A DNA stretch of 64,000 nucleotides from Gottschalkia acidurici 9a. Lineage in GTDB: Bacteria > Bacillota > Clostridia > Tissierellales > Gottschalkiaceae. Positions 30,379-41,077 of this stretch are shown here, piece after piece. The DNA lies in the NCBI RefSeq assembly GCF_000299355.1, contig NC_018664.1, positions 2,464,380-2,528,379 of the forward strand. Reading direction: 5' to 3'. Numbering within the stretch: position 1 is the first letter of the stretch; each line of letters opens with the position of its first letter. The position numbers were made by a program, and so were the translations under genes. The notes under the pieces are model-generated. The model did no database searches and was not told where the DNA came from. It saw only the letters and a program-made list of their open reading frames with translations.

Positions 30379-31987
30379 AATTTCTTAATAATCCTATGCT
30401 TTTTAATTTTTTAGCTATTATTTTTCCTTTTGGAAGCATCTCAAAGTCTTCTGATGTAATAGCACCCATAAGTAGTAACGATATTCCATAAACTACTGCT
30501 CCTATACCAATCGAAACTAGTGTAGCTAATTTGCTTCCCATAATCATAGCTCCATAAACGTAAGCTATCTTAACTACAACTCCCATAATAACACCTGATA
30601 TAACTGGTCTTAAAATTGTATTTGTAAGACTAATACCTACACCAGTATATTTTTTAACATCGTAATAATTTAATGCTGAAGCTACAAAATATGTAACTAC
30701 TGTGCTTATAGCCGCTCCTTTAGCTTCTATAGATGGTATCCTTACTAGTGTATATGTCAGTACAACTTTTATTACTGCACCTATTGCAAGATTCTTAACT
30801 GGCTTCATTGGCTTTCCTATACCTTGTAGTATAGCTGTAAGCGATTGAACTAACGTTAAAAATATTATACTTATAGATAATATGGCTAAAAGTTCACTTG
30901 TTCCTGCTTTCTCTGCAGCTGTTTTACTAAAGTATAGTAGGTCTATTATAGGATGTGCTAGTACAAGTAATCCTATTGCACATGGTAAACCTATAAGTAA
31001 GGTCATTCTTATACCTGAGTTAGTAGTATTCTTTATACTTCTATAATCTTTTCTTGTAAATGCATCAGATATAGATGGAACCAAACTCATTGCCATCGCT
31101 ACTGATAATACCTGTGGAAGATTTATTAGAGTCTGAGCATTACCAGAAAGCTGACCAAGTCTTGCAGATGCCTGTGCTTCTGTATATCCTATTTGTTGTA
31201 ATATTTTACTTATTAAAACAGTATCTACTTGATTTATAATTGGTACTATAGATGCACCTATCGTTATAGGTATAGCTATATATAGAATATCTTTAATTAT
31301 TTTAGATACATCTTCTTCCTCAAATCCCTGTGTACTATTTATTTCTGTTGTAATTGCTTTTCTATTTCTAAAATATATAAGTATAATCACTAATGTTCCT
31401 GCTATTGCTCCTGCTGAAGATCCAAATGATGCACCTCCTGCGGCAATAGGCAGTCCTTTCCCAAGTAAAACATATGCTAGTGACAGTGAAATTCCAGCCC
31501 TAAATAGTTGTTCTATTAATTGTGATATTGCTGTTGGCACCATATCTTGCATACCTTGAAAATATCCTCTAAAAGCTGACATTATAGGTACAAATAAGAG
31601 TGCAGGTACTAGCGCTATAAGTGAATAATATGAATTTGAGATATCCATAAAATCTAGTATAGTTCTTGCTCCAAATAGTACTACTAATGCTGAAAGTATA
31701 CCAGCTATTAAAAATCCTATAAATGATACTTTAAATATCTTATGTGCTCCTTTGTAGTTACCATGAGCTCTTTTCTCTGCTATCAATTTAGAAGTAGCTG
31801 TAGGAAATCCTGAAGTAGATACAGCTACTAGCAGTATATATAATTGGTATCCTACTTGATAATATCCCATACCCTCATCTGGCATTATGTTCGTTAATGG
31901 AATTCTATAGAATGCTCCTATAATCTTAATTAGTATTCCTGCAATAGCAAGAACAGCAGCACCCTTTAAAAAATTATTTTTACTCAA
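30377..31987 (-). CDS. MOP-superfamily polysaccharide exporter, SpoVB/YabM-like
   Basis: The ~536-residue, 14-helix membrane protein belongs to the MATE-related oligosaccharide flippase superfamily (PST/SpoVB branch), with FLKGAAVLAIAGILIKIIGAFYRIPLTNI at the start. Relatives such as SpoVB and MurJ-type flippases move lipid-linked wall precursors, here perhaps for spore cortex. I start at the TTG at 31987, six bases after a run of seven G's acting as ribosome site. The upstream TTG at 32002 would lie within or before it. It sits between spoVT and mazG as yabM does in B. subtilis. Confidence 0.9.
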   Translation of the reverse strand: MSKNNFLKGAAVLAIAGILIKIIGAFYRIPLTNIMPDEGMGYYQVGYQLYILLVAVSTSGFPTATSKLIAEKRAHGNYKGAHKIFKVSFIGFLIAGILSALVVLFGARTILDFMDISNSYYSLIALVPALLFVPIMSAFRGYFQGMQDMVPTAISQLIEQLFRAGISLSLAYVLLGKGLPIAAGGASFGSSAGAIAGTLVIILIYFRNRKAITTEINSTQGFEEEDVSKIIKDILYIAIPITIGASIVPIINQVDTVLISKILQQIGYTEAQASARLGQLSGNAQTLINLPQVLSVAMAMSLVPSISDAFTRKDYRSIKNTTNSGIRMTLLIGLPCAIGLLVLAHPIIDLLYFSKTAAEKAGTSELLAILSISIIFLTLVQSLTAILQGIGKPMKPVKNLAIGAVIKVVLTYTLVRIPSIEAKGAAISTVVTYFVASALNYYDVKKYTGVGISLTNTILRPVISGVIMGVVVKIAYVYGAMIMGSKLATLVSIGIGAVVYGISLLLMGAITSEDFEMLPKGKIIAKKLKSIGLLRN

Positions 31988-32045
31988 CTTTTTCCCCCCC
32001 AAAAGGATATTTGATTTATTTCACTAGTATTATATTATACTACAT

Positions 32046-32090
32046 AAAAAAAAAATAAGTCTACTATTTATTAAAGTAGACTTATTTTTA
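32046..32090 (-). terminator. Intrinsic terminator after spoVT
   Basis: AAAAATAAGTCTACT pairs with AGTAGACTTATTTTT, and nine T's follow on the minus strand. Confidence 0.88.
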
Positions 32091-32101
32091 TAGGTATTAT
32101 G

Positions 32102-32653
32102 TTAATCTTCCATTTGTTTAGATAAGAATCCTGCTGCTGTTTGTGCAACTTTTATTTCTATTTCTCCTACTTTATCTTCTGGTTCTTTAGAAAGTAAAGT
32201 CACTGATCCTATAGGATCTCCTTGAGCTACTATTGGCACTATTAACTGTGTTGTATATATTTCTGGATCCATTTCATCAATCGATATTCTTATTAACGAC
32301 TTACCTTCACTTGTAGAGTAGATTTCTCTATCTTCTATTATTTTTTCTAGTTCTGGACTAATTCTCTTATCTAAGTATTCCTTTCTAGATCCTCCGGAAA
32401 TAGCTACTATACTATCTCTATCAGATATTATACATATAAACCCAATATTCTCATATAATGCTTCTGCATACTCTGCTGCAAATTCATTTAACTCATTTAT
32501 TGGAGAATATTTTTTTAATATTATTTCACCTTCTCTATCTGTAAATATCTCCAAAGGATCTCCTTCTCTAATTCTTAATGTACGTCTAATTTCTTTTGGA
32601 ATAACAACTCTACCTAAATCATCTATTCTTCTTACTATTCCTGTTGCTTTCAA
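32102..32653 (-). CDS. spoVT: Stage V sporulation protein T
   Basis: This forespore transcription factor modulates SigG-dependent genes. The 183 residues comprise an N-terminal AbrB-type swapped-hairpin DNA-binding domain (MKATGIVRRIDDLGRVVIPKEIRRTLRIREGDPLEI) and a C-terminal GAF-like domain (about 55-180). Length and both domains match SpoVT, whereas AbrB itself lacks the GAF part. The start is TTG after AAGGAGG. A SigG-like promoter precedes it and a strong terminator follows. Confidence 0.96.
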   Translation of the reverse strand: MKATGIVRRIDDLGRVVIPKEIRRTLRIREGDPLEIFTDREGEIILKKYSPINELNEFAAEYAEALYENIGFICIISDRDSIVAISGGSRKEYLDKRISPELEKIIEDREIYSTSEGKSLIRISIDEMDPEIYTTQLIVPIVAQGDPIGSVTLLSKEPEDKVGEIEIKVAQTAAGFLSKQMED

Positions 32654-32681
32654 TTTTGTACCCTCCTTAATGTCATTACTT

Positions 32682-32712
32682 TATTATCTTACTTTTTTGA
32701 TTATTTTATTCA
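32682..32712 (-). promoter_or_regulatory. Putative SigG promoter of spoVT
   Basis: On the minus strand TGAATA (32712-32707), an 18-nt spacer and GATAATA (32688-32682) resemble the SigG consensus TGMATA and CATAMTA, 30-60 bp before the gene. Confidence 0.42.
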
Positions 32713-32790
32713 CAAATGGAATTTTATAAATTACTTTGAATTTATCTAATCTTAGTTTTAACATCTTTTTCTTTATTAATTCAAAAAAAT

Positions 32791-32841
32791 AAAAAGATTG
32801 GAAAGTATTAATTTTTTAATTAATTCTTTTCCAATCTTTTT
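32791..32841 (-). terminator. Intrinsic terminator after prsA
   Basis: AAAAAGATTGGAAA pairs with TTTTCCAATCTTTTT around an AT-rich inner stem. T-rich sequence follows on the minus strand. Confidence 0.8.
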
Positions 32842-32875
32842 GCTCTCTATTAAGGAGATTACCTTGAACTTACTA

Positions 32876-33973
32876 TTATTTATTTTCTTCCTTAGTTTTT
32901 TCTTTAGTGTCTTTTGTATTATCTGTAGTGTTATCTTTTGTTTCTTTAGATTTTTCTGTATCCTTAGATTCTTTAGATTTTTCTGTATCTTTTGTTTCTT
33001 TTGCTTTATCTTTTTCGTCTTTACTATCTTTCTCTACATTTTTTGTATTTTCCATATATAATTTTATTTTAGACTCTTCTTTAAGAGATTTTATTTTCTC
33101 ATCAAATTTGTTATTTTCTAAGTCTGCTTTTACTTGATCTTTTACTTGATCTAACTTATCTTTTTTATCTGTAACTTTAATTACATGGTAGCCATGTTCA
33201 GTTTTTACTGGCTCACTTATTTCGCCCACTTTTAAAGCAAATGCTGCTTTTTCAAATTCTGGAATCATTTGTCCTTTTCCAAAGTATCCTAGAGATCCCT
33301 TTCTTTCAGCTGCTCCTGGCTCTATTGATTTTTTAGCCAACTCCCCAAAGTCAGCTCCCTCTTTAAGTTGCTTTATTATTTCTTTAGCCTCTTCTTCTTT
33401 CTCTACCAATATGTGACTTGCTTCAATAGTTGTATATTTGTCTTTATTTTTATCAAAGTAATCTTTTACATCTTTGTCTGATATTTTTAAATCCTTTAAA
33501 TATTTCTCTCTATATTTTTCGAAAGTCAGTTGCTTCTTTGTTCTATCTTTAAAATAATCTTCTGTCATACCATTAGCTTCTAAAAACTTTTTAAAACCTT
33601 CTTCTCCACCAGTTAGTTGTTTAAAGCTATCTACCTGTTTATTAACTTCATCTTCTGTTATATTTATCTTTTCTTTTTCAGCTTCTTGCATTATTACTTC
33701 TTCTGTTACAAGAGCATCCATTATATATTCTTTAAAAGCCTCTCCCATAGTCTTTCCATCTGAAGAACTTTGAGATAATACATCAGAACCATATTGAGCT
33801 TCATATCTTTTCTTCTCAGCCTTATATGTTTTGTCGAACTCTACCAAAGAAATTGTTTTTCCATTTACTTTAGCTACTGTGTCTGCACTTGCCCCACATC
33901 CAGTTAGAATCATTGTACTAAGAAGTACCGTTGAAGTTGCTACTATAAGTTTTTTGTTTATCCTTTTTAACAA
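32876..33973 (-). CDS. prsA: PrsA-like foldase lipoprotein (parvulin peptidyl-prolyl isomerase)
   Basis: This extracytoplasmic folding factor helps secreted proteins fold after translocation. The signal peptide ends in the lipobox LTGC (about residue 26), so the mature protein is lipid-anchored. A SurA-N-like region is followed by a parvulin domain (about 180-275) with ASHILVEKEEEA, FGELAKKSIEP and GYHVIKVTDKK. The last ~45 residues are a charged, low-complexity tail with repeats such as DTEKSKE and TKDN. The start is TTG after AGAGG. It lies directly downstream of mfd. Confidence 0.94.
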   Translation of the reverse strand: MLKRINKKLIVATSTVLLSTMILTGCGASADTVAKVNGKTISLVEFDKTYKAEKKRYEAQYGSDVLSQSSSDGKTMGEAFKEYIMDALVTEEVIMQEAEKEKINITEDEVNKQVDSFKQLTGGEEGFKKFLEANGMTEDYFKDRTKKQLTFEKYREKYLKDLKISDKDVKDYFDKNKDKYTTIEASHILVEKEEEAKEIIKQLKEGADFGELAKKSIEPGAAERKGSLGYFGKGQMIPEFEKAAFALKVGEISEPVKTEHGYHVIKVTDKKDKLDQVKDQVKADLENNKFDEKIKSLKEESKIKLYMENTKNVEKDSKDEKDKAKETKDTEKSKESKDTEKSKETKDNTTDNTKDTKEKTKEENK

Positions 33974-34025
33974 GTATATCCTCTCCCTTTATGTTAGTTA
34001 GTTGCTTATTCAGTATAATCTGTTT

Positions 34026-37000
34026 TTATTTACTTGCATTTATAAAACTACTAATTTTTCCTGCTACATCCTCTAGTTCACTCAATATATCCTCTTGACT
34101 GTTACCCTTAAGCTTATATTTTATACTAGGATTCCTAGATATATCAAATTGAATATTTGAACCAAATCTACTTAAAAGTTCATTCATAAGATCTAGTGTA
34201 ATATATTTATCTTCTATAAACTCTATTTTAACTAATTTATCTATTTGTTTTATTGAAGATATCTTAGCTCTTGAGCATAACGATTTTATATAGGATATAT
34301 TTATTAGATTTACAACTTGTTTTGGAACATCTCCAAATCTATCTATTATTTCTTCTAGTATATCAGAATAATCACTTTTATTTTCGATTGCTGAAATTCT
34401 CTTATATACTTCAATTTTTTGATCTTCATTTCTAATATATCTATCCGGAATATATCCATCAACATTTAGCTCTATACTTGTTTCTACTTTTTCTTCTCGT
34501 TGTTCTCCTCTTAACCTCTTTATAGCCTCATCTAAATACTTAACGTATAAATCATATCCTATAGCAGCCATCTGACCATGTTGCTCTCCACCTAATAAGT
34601 TTCCAGCTCCCCTAATCTCTAAGTCTCTCATAGCTATTTTAAATCCTGAACCAAATTCAGTAAACTCTTTTATAGCTCTTAATCTTTTTTCTGCAACTTC
34701 CGTTAGAACCTTGTCTTTTTCATACGTAAAGTAAGAAAAAGCAATTCTATTAGATCGTCCAACTCTTCCTCTTAGCTGATATAATTGGGATAGTCCCATT
34801 TTATCAGCATCATGTATTATTATAGTATTTACATTAGGTATATCTAAACCTGTCTCTATAATTGTAGTACATACTAATACATCATACTCTCCTTTTAAGA
34901 ACTCTAACATAACTTTCTCAAGTTCTCTTTCACTCATCTGACCATGGGCTACTGTAATTCTAGCCTCAGGTACTAAGCGTTGTATCTTAGCACTAAATTC
35001 ACTTATAGTCTGTACCCTATTGTAAAGTATATATATCTGACCATTCCTACTTAATTCTTTTACTATAGCATCTCTAAGCATCTGCTCATTATATTCAACC
35101 ACATACGTTTGTATAGGGTATCTTTCTTCTGGAGGCTCCTCTAGTACACTCATGTCTCTAATCCCTATAAGTGACATATGAAGAGTTCTAGGTATAGGTG
35201 TTGCTGTTAACGTTAACACATCTACTGATTCTTTAAGTATTTTTATAGCTTCTTTATGCTTTACACCAAATCTTTGCTCTTCGTCTATTATTAATAGCCC
35301 TAAGTTGTTTAGTTTAACATCTTTTGATAGTATCCTATGAGTCCCCACTAAGATATCTAAATTTCCACTCTTTAAATCATTTATAATCTTTTTTTGTTGT
35401 CCAGCAGTTCTAAACCTACTTAACATTTCTACTTTAACAGGAAAGTCTGCAAATCTTTCTACTAGTGTATTATAGTGTTGCTGGGCTAGTATTGTCGTAG
35501 GAACTAGTATAGCTACTTGTTTTCCATCCATAACTGCTTTAAATGCTGCTCTGAGTGCAACTTCTGTTTTTCCATAACCCACATCTCCACAAAGAAGTCT
35601 ATCCATAGGTTTTTCTGTTTCCATATCAGTTTTTATTTCTGATATACTTCTCAATTGATCATCTGTCTCCTGATAAGGAAACGCATCTTCAAACTGCTTT
35701 TGCCATGGGGTATCTTCACTAAACTTATAGCCCTTGATTGTATGTCTAGTAGCATATAGCTTTATTAAATCTTTCGCCATATCTTCTATTTGTTTTTTAA
35801 CTTTAGTTTTAGTCTTAACCCAGTCTCCACTTCCAAGTTTGTTCACTTTAGGATCGCCTGAATCTGATCCTATATACTTCTGAATTAAGTTCATTTGATC
35901 TATAGGAACATATAGTCTATCTTCACCAGAATATTTTACTGTCATATAGTCCTTTTTTACACCTTGGACTTTTAACTGTTCAATCCCTAAATACTTCCCA
36001 ATTCCATGTGACTCATGAACTACATGATCACCTATTTTTAGATCTGTAAACGATGATATTGGTGCTGCATCTTTTCTTGATTTAAATGTTTTTTTCTTTT
36101 TGTTAGTTCCAAAGATTTCTTTATCACTTATGATAGCAAGCTTTAACGCTGAATATTCAAATCCTCTACTTACGCTACCAGGAGTAATAAATACTTGACC
36201 TGATTTTATTTCTCTATCTCCATCTTCCACAAATGAACATTCTATTCCACTATCTTTCAAATCATGTAGTAGTCGTTTTCCTCTTTCTTCTACTCCACAC
36301 AATATTATTACTTTATATCCTCTATATTTATAGTGGTTTAAGTCTTCTACTAGAATATCTAACTTATTGTGAAATGACTGCATACCCTTTACCCCAAAGT
36401 TTATTATTGCTTTAGGTTTAAATAAAGAAGTATTTTTCAATAGATTGGTTGAAGTTATGCAATTCTTTTTATTTATATCTTCTACTATTTCCTCTAGCGA
36501 GTAGTAAATATTTTGCTGTTTACTAAGAACTTCTCCTCTTTCAAATAAGTCCGTATATTTAACCATAAACTCACTTTTAAAGTCTTTCATACTTTCTTCG
36601 ATTCTTTGAGGTTCATCTACTATTATAATTGCATCATCTTTAAAATAATTTATTAGGTTAGAAATATTTTCAGATATGTATGGTAGAACTATATCTAAGT
36701 TACTGATATTTAGTTTATTGTCTATTCTATCTATATAGTTGTTGAATTTTTCACTTAATTTTTCCTTAATTTCTTTTAATGATTTGTTTTTTTCTAGTTT
36801 CTTTAAAGATATATTTAAGTCTTCTTTTATATTTTCTATTATTTGTTCTATCTGATCATCTTCTATTAAAACCTCTTTAACTGGTGGAATATCTACTTCT
36901 TTTATATTATCTATAGATCTTTGAGTCTTTATATCAAAAGTTCTTATAGAGTCTACTTCTTCGTCAAATAATTCTACTCTAAATGGTATTTCCGAGTTTA

Positions 37001-37559
37001 TAGGAAAGAAATCTATTATTCCACCTCTTATAGCAAATTGTCCTTTCCCCTCTATCATATCTACTCTTTCATATCCCTGTGCTATAAATTGGCTACCCAA
37101 TGTCTCTAGTTCTACAATTTGTCCAAACTTTAATTTGCCAATGTATTTTCTTAATCCATCTGGGCTCATTATTTTATTTATAATAGCATTTATAGAAGAT
37201 ACTACTATTATATTTTCACCCTTACATAATCTATCTAAAACCTTTAATCTTTGATTAGATATATCATGACTAAAAGCATCCACATCATAAAAAACTATAT
37301 CTCTTGAAGGAAATATCTCACTATTCTCTTTATCAAAGAAATTTAAATCCTCTGATATGGTTTTTGCCTTCAATTCATCATAAGTAATTATAAGTACTTG
37401 TCTATCTAAATGCTGATTTATACCATGAGATATATGAGATATATTTTCTCCAGATAAACCATGTAAAGCTATTGGTGAGTTATTCTTTTCTATTCCATCT
37501 ATTATTTGACTATATGAGTTTAAGTTTTTTAAACTATCTATAAACATATTTTGAGTCAA
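34026..37559 (-). CDS. mfd: Transcription-repair coupling factor Mfd
   Basis: Mfd dislodges stalled RNA polymerase and recruits UvrA. The ~1177 residues are normal. In order: a UvrB-like N-terminal module (HGLSGENISH, then RGGIIDFFPI), a CarD-like RNA-polymerase-interaction domain (GDHVVHESHGIGKYLGIE, ~residue 500), the RecG-like translocase with Walker A LLCGDVGYGKTEVA and DEEQ box IIDEEQRFG, then TRCF motifs (LYQLRGRVGRS) and the C-terminal UvrA-mimicking domain. The start is probably the TTG at 37559, nine bases after AAGGAG. The first internal ATG is too far from it. Confidence 0.95.
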   Translation of the reverse strand: MTQNMFIDSLKNLNSYSQIIDGIEKNNSPIALHGLSGENISHISHGINQHLDRQVLIITYDELKAKTISEDLNFFDKENSEIFPSRDIVFYDVDAFSHDISNQRLKVLDRLCKGENIIVVSSINAIINKIMSPDGLRKYIGKLKFGQIVELETLGSQFIAQGYERVDMIEGKGQFAIRGGIIDFFPINSEIPFRVELFDEEVDSIRTFDIKTQRSIDNIKEVDIPPVKEVLIEDDQIEQIIENIKEDLNISLKKLEKNKSLKEIKEKLSEKFNNYIDRIDNKLNISNLDIVLPYISENISNLINYFKDDAIIIVDEPQRIEESMKDFKSEFMVKYTDLFERGEVLSKQQNIYYSLEEIVEDINKKNCITSTNLLKNTSLFKPKAIINFGVKGMQSFHNKLDILVEDLNHYKYRGYKVIILCGVEERGKRLLHDLKDSGIECSFVEDGDREIKSGQVFITPGSVSRGFEYSALKLAIISDKEIFGTNKKKKTFKSRKDAAPISSFTDLKIGDHVVHESHGIGKYLGIEQLKVQGVKKDYMTVKYSGEDRLYVPIDQMNLIQKYIGSDSGDPKVNKLGSGDWVKTKTKVKKQIEDMAKDLIKLYATRHTIKGYKFSEDTPWQKQFEDAFPYQETDDQLRSISEIKTDMETEKPMDRLLCGDVGYGKTEVALRAAFKAVMDGKQVAILVPTTILAQQHYNTLVERFADFPVKVEMLSRFRTAGQQKKIINDLKSGNLDILVGTHRILSKDVKLNNLGLLIIDEEQRFGVKHKEAIKILKESVDVLTLTATPIPRTLHMSLIGIRDMSVLEEPPEERYPIQTYVVEYNEQMLRDAIVKELSRNGQIYILYNRVQTISEFSAKIQRLVPEARITVAHGQMSERELEKVMLEFLKGEYDVLVCTTIIETGLDIPNVNTIIIHDADKMGLSQLYQLRGRVGRSNRIAFSYFTYEKDKVLTEVAEKRLRAIKEFTEFGSGFKIAMRDLEIRGAGNLLGGEQHGQMAAIGYDLYVKYLDEAIKRLRGEQREEKVETSIELNVDGYIPDRYIRNEDQKIEVYKRISAIENKSDYSDILEEIIDRFGDVPKQVVNLINISYIKSLCSRAKISSIKQIDKLVKIEFIEDKYITLDLMNELLSRFGSNIQFDISRNPSIKYKLKGNSQEDILSELEDVAGKISSFINASK

Positions 37560-37594
37560 AAAAATCAGCTCCTTAAATAAAAGAACAACCATAA

Positions 37595-37616
37595 GCTCAG
37601 GGTCTATCTCCTGAGC
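37595..37616 (-). terminator. Hairpin in the pth-mfd gap
   Basis: GCTCAGG/CCTGAGC stem without a run of T's, so attenuation or RNA processing is more likely than full termination. Confidence 0.35.
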
Positions 37617-37632
37617 CTAAGGTTCTCCTTTA

Positions 37633-38193
37633 TTAGCCATTATATTTATTCATTGAACTATCTATTCCTTCTTTTATAAGACACTCTATAGAATCAGCCG
37701 CTTTATTTAAGGCCTCATCCATTATAATTTGTTCTTCTTTATTAAATCTCCCTAGTACAAAGTCTGCTAAATCTCTACCCACTTCCGGTTTTCCTACTCC
37801 AATTTTAACCCTTGGGAAGTTATCTTTTTGAAGTAAGTATATTATCGACTTCATTCCATTATGACTTCCAGCACTACCTTTTGATCTTATTCTTAAAGCT
37901 CCAAGGCCTATATCTATATCATCTACAATCACTATTATATTTTCTACTGGAACTTTGAAAAAGTTAGATATTTCTAAAACAGATTCCCCACTTCTATTCA
38001 TAAATGTTTGTGGCTTTACAAACATCACTTTTTCATTGCCTAGATTAACTTCTCCATATACTGATTTAAACTTTATTTTATTTATCTTAACATTGTGTCT
38101 ATTTGCTAAAATATCTATAACATCAAATCCTACGTTATGTCTAGTTCCATCATATTTACTTCCAGGGTTACCTAGACCTACAACTACATACAA
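37633..38193 (-). CDS. pth: Peptidyl-tRNA hydrolase (SpoVC)
   Basis: It frees tRNAs from aborted peptidyl-tRNA. The 186-residue enzyme shows [22 protein letters not shown] (with catalytic His), [19 protein letters not shown] and [11 protein letters not shown]. The start is TTG, eight bases after GAGGAG. It lies between prs and mfd as in B. subtilis, but the ctc (ribosomal L25-type) gene found there between prs and pth is absent. Essential in most bacteria. Confidence 0.97.
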   Translation of the reverse strand: MYVVVGLGNPGSKYDGTRHNVGFDVIDILANRHNVKINKIKFKSVYGEVNLGNEKVMFVKPQTFMNRSGESVLEISNFFKVPVENIIVIVDDIDIGLGALRIRSKGSAGSHNGMKSIIYLLQKDNFPRVKIGVGKPEVGRDLADFVLGRFNKEEQIIMDEALNKAADSIECLIKEGIDSSMNKYNG

Positions 38194-38217
38194 AAAATCA
38201 ACTCCTCAATAGTAAGA

Positions 38218-39165
38218 CTAGTTAAATAGTGTACTTACGGATTCGTTCTGATAAATTCTTTTTATAGCTTTTGCAAACATTGGTGCAACAGAAACAACAT
38301 CAATTTGGTCTATTTGCTTTTCTTCTGATAGTGGAATAGTGTCTGTTACTACTAACTTTTCTATAACTGAATCTTTAATTCTTTCTATAGCTGGCCCAGA
38401 TAATACTGCATGCGTACAACAAGCATAAACTTTCTTAGCTCCAAAATCTTGTAATACTTGTGCTGCTTTAGTCATTGATCCTGCTGTATCTATTATATCA
38501 TCAACTATTATTGCATTTTTCCCTTCTATATCACCAATAACATTCATTACTTCTGAAACATTAGCTTTTGGTCTTCTTTTTTCTATTATTGCAATAGGTA
38601 AGTCTAATATACTAGCAAAGTTTCTAGCTCTTTGTACTCCCCCTACGTCTGGTGAAACTATTACTGTATCTTTATCTACCATCTTTTTAAAGTATTCAGC
38701 TAAAATTGGTCCTCCTAATAAATGATCTACTGGAATATCAAAATATCCTTGAAGCTGTGCAGCATGTAGATCCATACTTACAACTCTATCCGCTCCTGCT
38801 GCAGTTATTATATCTGCTACTAGTTTAGAAGTGATAGGATCTCTGGCTTTGGCTTTTCTATCTTGTCTTGCATATCCATAATAAGGAACAACTGCATTTA
38901 TTCTGCCAGCTGATGCTCTTTTAAGTGCATCTATCATTATAAGTAATTCCATTAAGTTATCATTTGATGGTGGACAAGTTGGTTGAATTATAAAAACATC
39001 TACTCCTCTAACTGTTTCTCCGATATTTACTGATATTTCTCCATCACTAAACTTTCCTACTTCACTACTTCCCATTTCTATACCTAGCTCAGTACATATA
39101 TTTTCTGCTAAATCCTTATTAGAGTTCCCCGCAAATATCTTTATGTTGTTTCCACTAATGTTCAT
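38218..39165 (-). CDS. prs: Ribose-phosphate pyrophosphokinase
   Basis: It makes PRPP from ribose 5-phosphate and ATP for purine, pyrimidine, histidine and NAD synthesis. The 315-residue class I PRPP synthetase has [48 protein letters not shown] (ATP loop), [22 protein letters not shown] (metal site), VVSPDVGG and [12 protein letters not shown] (PRPP loop). It lies 26 bp after glmU and its product feeds Hpt and effector binding by PurR, both in this window. Confidence 0.98.
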   Translation of the reverse strand: MNISGNNIKIFAGNSNKDLAENICTELGIEMGSSEVGKFSDGEISVNIGETVRGVDVFIIQPTCPPSNDNLMELLIMIDALKRASAGRINAVVPYYGYARQDRKAKARDPITSKLVADIITAAGADRVVSMDLHAAQLQGYFDIPVDHLLGGPILAEYFKKMVDKDTVIVSPDVGGVQRARNFASILDLPIAIIEKRRPKANVSEVMNVIGDIEGKNAIIVDDIIDTAGSMTKAAQVLQDFGAKKVYACCTHAVLSGPAIERIKDSVIEKLVVTDTIPLSEEKQIDQIDVVSVAPMFAKAIKRIYQNESVSTLFN

Positions 39166-39191
39166 TATATTTTCCTCCTGCTGCTTATTAT

Positions 39192-40574
39192 TTATTTTTT
39201 TATTAAACCTTTTTTAGTTACCCAATTTTCTTTATTTTCCTGTCTAGATCTTGCTATTGCTAGACTGTATTCTTCTACATTATTAGTTATAGTCGAGCCT
39301 GCTGCAACATACGAATTCTCATTTATAATTACTGGTGATATTAAGTTTGAATTACATCCTATAAAAGTATTATCCTTAACTATAGTTTTATTTTTATCTT
39401 TTCCATTATAGTTTACAAATACTACTCCACATCCTATGTTTACATTTTTACCAACTTCTGAATCTCCTATATAAGATAAATGTGAGGCCTTAGAGTTATC
39501 ACTTATTGTTGAATTCTTCACTTCTACGAAGTCACCTATTTTTACATTTCTACCTAAGTTACTATTAGGTCTTAGATTCGCAAAAGGTCCAATATGACAA
39601 TCATCTTCTACTTTACTATCTACTATATTTGATATCTGTATCTCTACTTTATTTCCTATTTTGCTATTTTTTATTCTAGTATTTTGCCCTATTATGCAAT
39701 CCTCACCTATTTCAGTATTTCCCTCTATAACTACTCCTGGATGTATTACAGTGTCTATTCCTATTTTAACATTTTTATCTATATAAGTACTCTCTGGATC
39801 TATAATTATAGCCCCTTCAAGCATTAATCTTTCATTTGTTCTCTTTCTCATTATTTTTTCAGCTTCTGCTAGCTGAACTTTTGAATTAATCCCTTGTATT
39901 TCACCACTATCTTCTATTTTATATCCACCTATTTTGAAATCTTCATTTCCTAGTATGTGTATTGCATCTGTAAGATAGTACTCTTTTTGTGCATTATTAT
40001 TATCTATTTTTTCTAATGCCGTTTTTAATTCTTTACCTTTAAAGCAGTATATTCCTGAGTTTACTTCAGTTATTTTTCTTTGTTCTTCCGTAGCATCTTT
40101 TTCTTCAACTATTCCGCTTACATTTCCGTTATTATCTCTTATTATTCTTCCGTATCCTGTTGGATTACTAATTTCTGATGTTAAGACAGTAGCTCCAAAT
40201 CCTCCATCTATATGAAATTTAGTAAATGCTTTTATAGTTTCACTAGTTATAAGTGGTGTATCTCCGCATAGCACTACAACAAAGCTATCATCTTCTATAT
40301 GTTCTTTTGCTTGCATAACAGCATATCCTGTTCCGTACGGTAGTCCCTCTCCTACTTGTTGTTCTACAAATAAAACATCTTCATTGTCTATACTCTCTTT
40401 AACTATGTCTCCTTTATATCCTATGACTACTACGTTTTTATCTATATTTGCATCTTTAGCGCAGTCTATAACATGACTTAATAATGGCTTACCACAAACT
40501 TTATGGGCAACTTTAGGAAGTTTTGACTTCATCCTAGTACCTTCTCCGGCCGCCAATATTATGGAAAGAATCAT
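39192..40574 (-). CDS. glmU: Bifunctional GlmU (UDP-GlcNAc pyrophosphorylase / glucosamine-1-P acetyltransferase)
   Basis: It makes UDP-N-acetylglucosamine for peptidoglycan and other polymers. The N-terminal uridyltransferase has [26 protein letters not shown] (nucleotide loop) and QPVGYGTG-like [14 protein letters not shown]. The C-terminal half (about 250-450) is a left-handed beta helix of hexapeptide repeats ([15 protein letters not shown] and similar) with acetyltransferase residues near [14 protein letters not shown]. The start is ATG after GGGAGTG. The purR-spoVG-glmU-prs order is conserved. Confidence 0.97.
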   Translation of the reverse strand: MILSIILAAGEGTRMKSKLPKVAHKVCGKPLLSHVIDCAKDANIDKNVVVIGYKGDIVKESIDNEDVLFVEQQVGEGLPYGTGYAVMQAKEHIEDDSFVVVLCGDTPLITSETIKAFTKFHIDGGFGATVLTSEISNPTGYGRIIRDNNGNVSGIVEEKDATEEQRKITEVNSGIYCFKGKELKTALEKIDNNNAQKEYYLTDAIHILGNEDFKIGGYKIEDSGEIQGINSKVQLAEAEKIMRKRTNERLMLEGAIIIDPESTYIDKNVKIGIDTVIHPGVVIEGNTEIGEDCIIGQNTRIKNSKIGNKVEIQISNIVDSKVEDDCHIGPFANLRPNSNLGRNVKIGDFVEVKNSTISDNSKASHLSYIGDSEVGKNVNIGCGVVFVNYNGKDKNKTIVKDNTFIGCNSNLISPVIINENSYVAAGSTITNNVEEYSLAIARSRQENKENWVTKKGLIKK

Positions 40575-40724
40575 TTATCGTTCACTCCCTCTTTAAATCA
40601 AAAAAATCTCTAAAATATAAATCATCAATATAAATATTAATCTAATACAGTAAAAAAACAAGTTTATACTTTATATTATATGCTATTTTCTACAGTTAGA
40701 TAATACCATCTAAAAAATCCAAGT

Positions 40725-40746
40725 AAAAAAGGGTCTATTCGACCCT
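40725..40746 (-). terminator. Terminator at the end of spoVG
   Basis: AAGGGTC/GACCCTT stem overlapping the stop codon, then TTTTTTACTT on the minus strand. It should reduce read-through to glmU. Confidence 0.75.
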
Positions 40747-41012
40747 TAATTTTGCTCACTTAAAACTTTTTCATATTCTTTAAGTACAGCTTCTTCTATA
40801 ATACTTCTCATTTCTTGCTTTATTGGATGAGCTATATCTCTAAACTCTCCATCTGTCATTTTTCTACTTGGCATAGCTACAAATAGTCCCTCTTGTCCCT
40901 CTATAACCTTTATGTCATGGACTACAAATGCATCGTCAAATGTAATTGAAATTATTGCCTTCATCTTTCCATCTTCAGTTATCTTTCTAACTCTAACATC
41001 TGTTATTTTCAT
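40746..41012 (-). CDS. spoVG: Septation/stage V sporulation regulator SpoVG
   Basis: This small (88-residue) nucleic-acid-binding regulator affects septation, sporulation and, in other Firmicutes, virulence and capsule. It shows the family start [39 protein letters not shown] and the conserved [19 protein letters not shown] use the ATG at 41012, eight bases after GGTGG. The GTG four codons upstream falls inside that ribosome site. It lies between purR and glmU. Confidence 0.97.
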   Translation of the reverse strand: MKITDVRVRKITEDGKMKAIISITFDDAFVVHDIKVIEGQEGLFVAMPSRKMTDGEFRDIAHPIKQEMRSIIEEAVLKEYEKVLSEQN

Positions 41013-41077
41013 GAACTTAACCACCCTTTCCCCCAGAGGTCTCTTTTCCTTTATATGAAACTTAATACTATAATTCT

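Noticed and set aside
32798-33137. Phe/Ser-rich open frames on the plus strand opposite prsA
   Set aside because: They mirror the Lys/Glu-rich repeats of PrsA on the other strand and have no ribosome sites.
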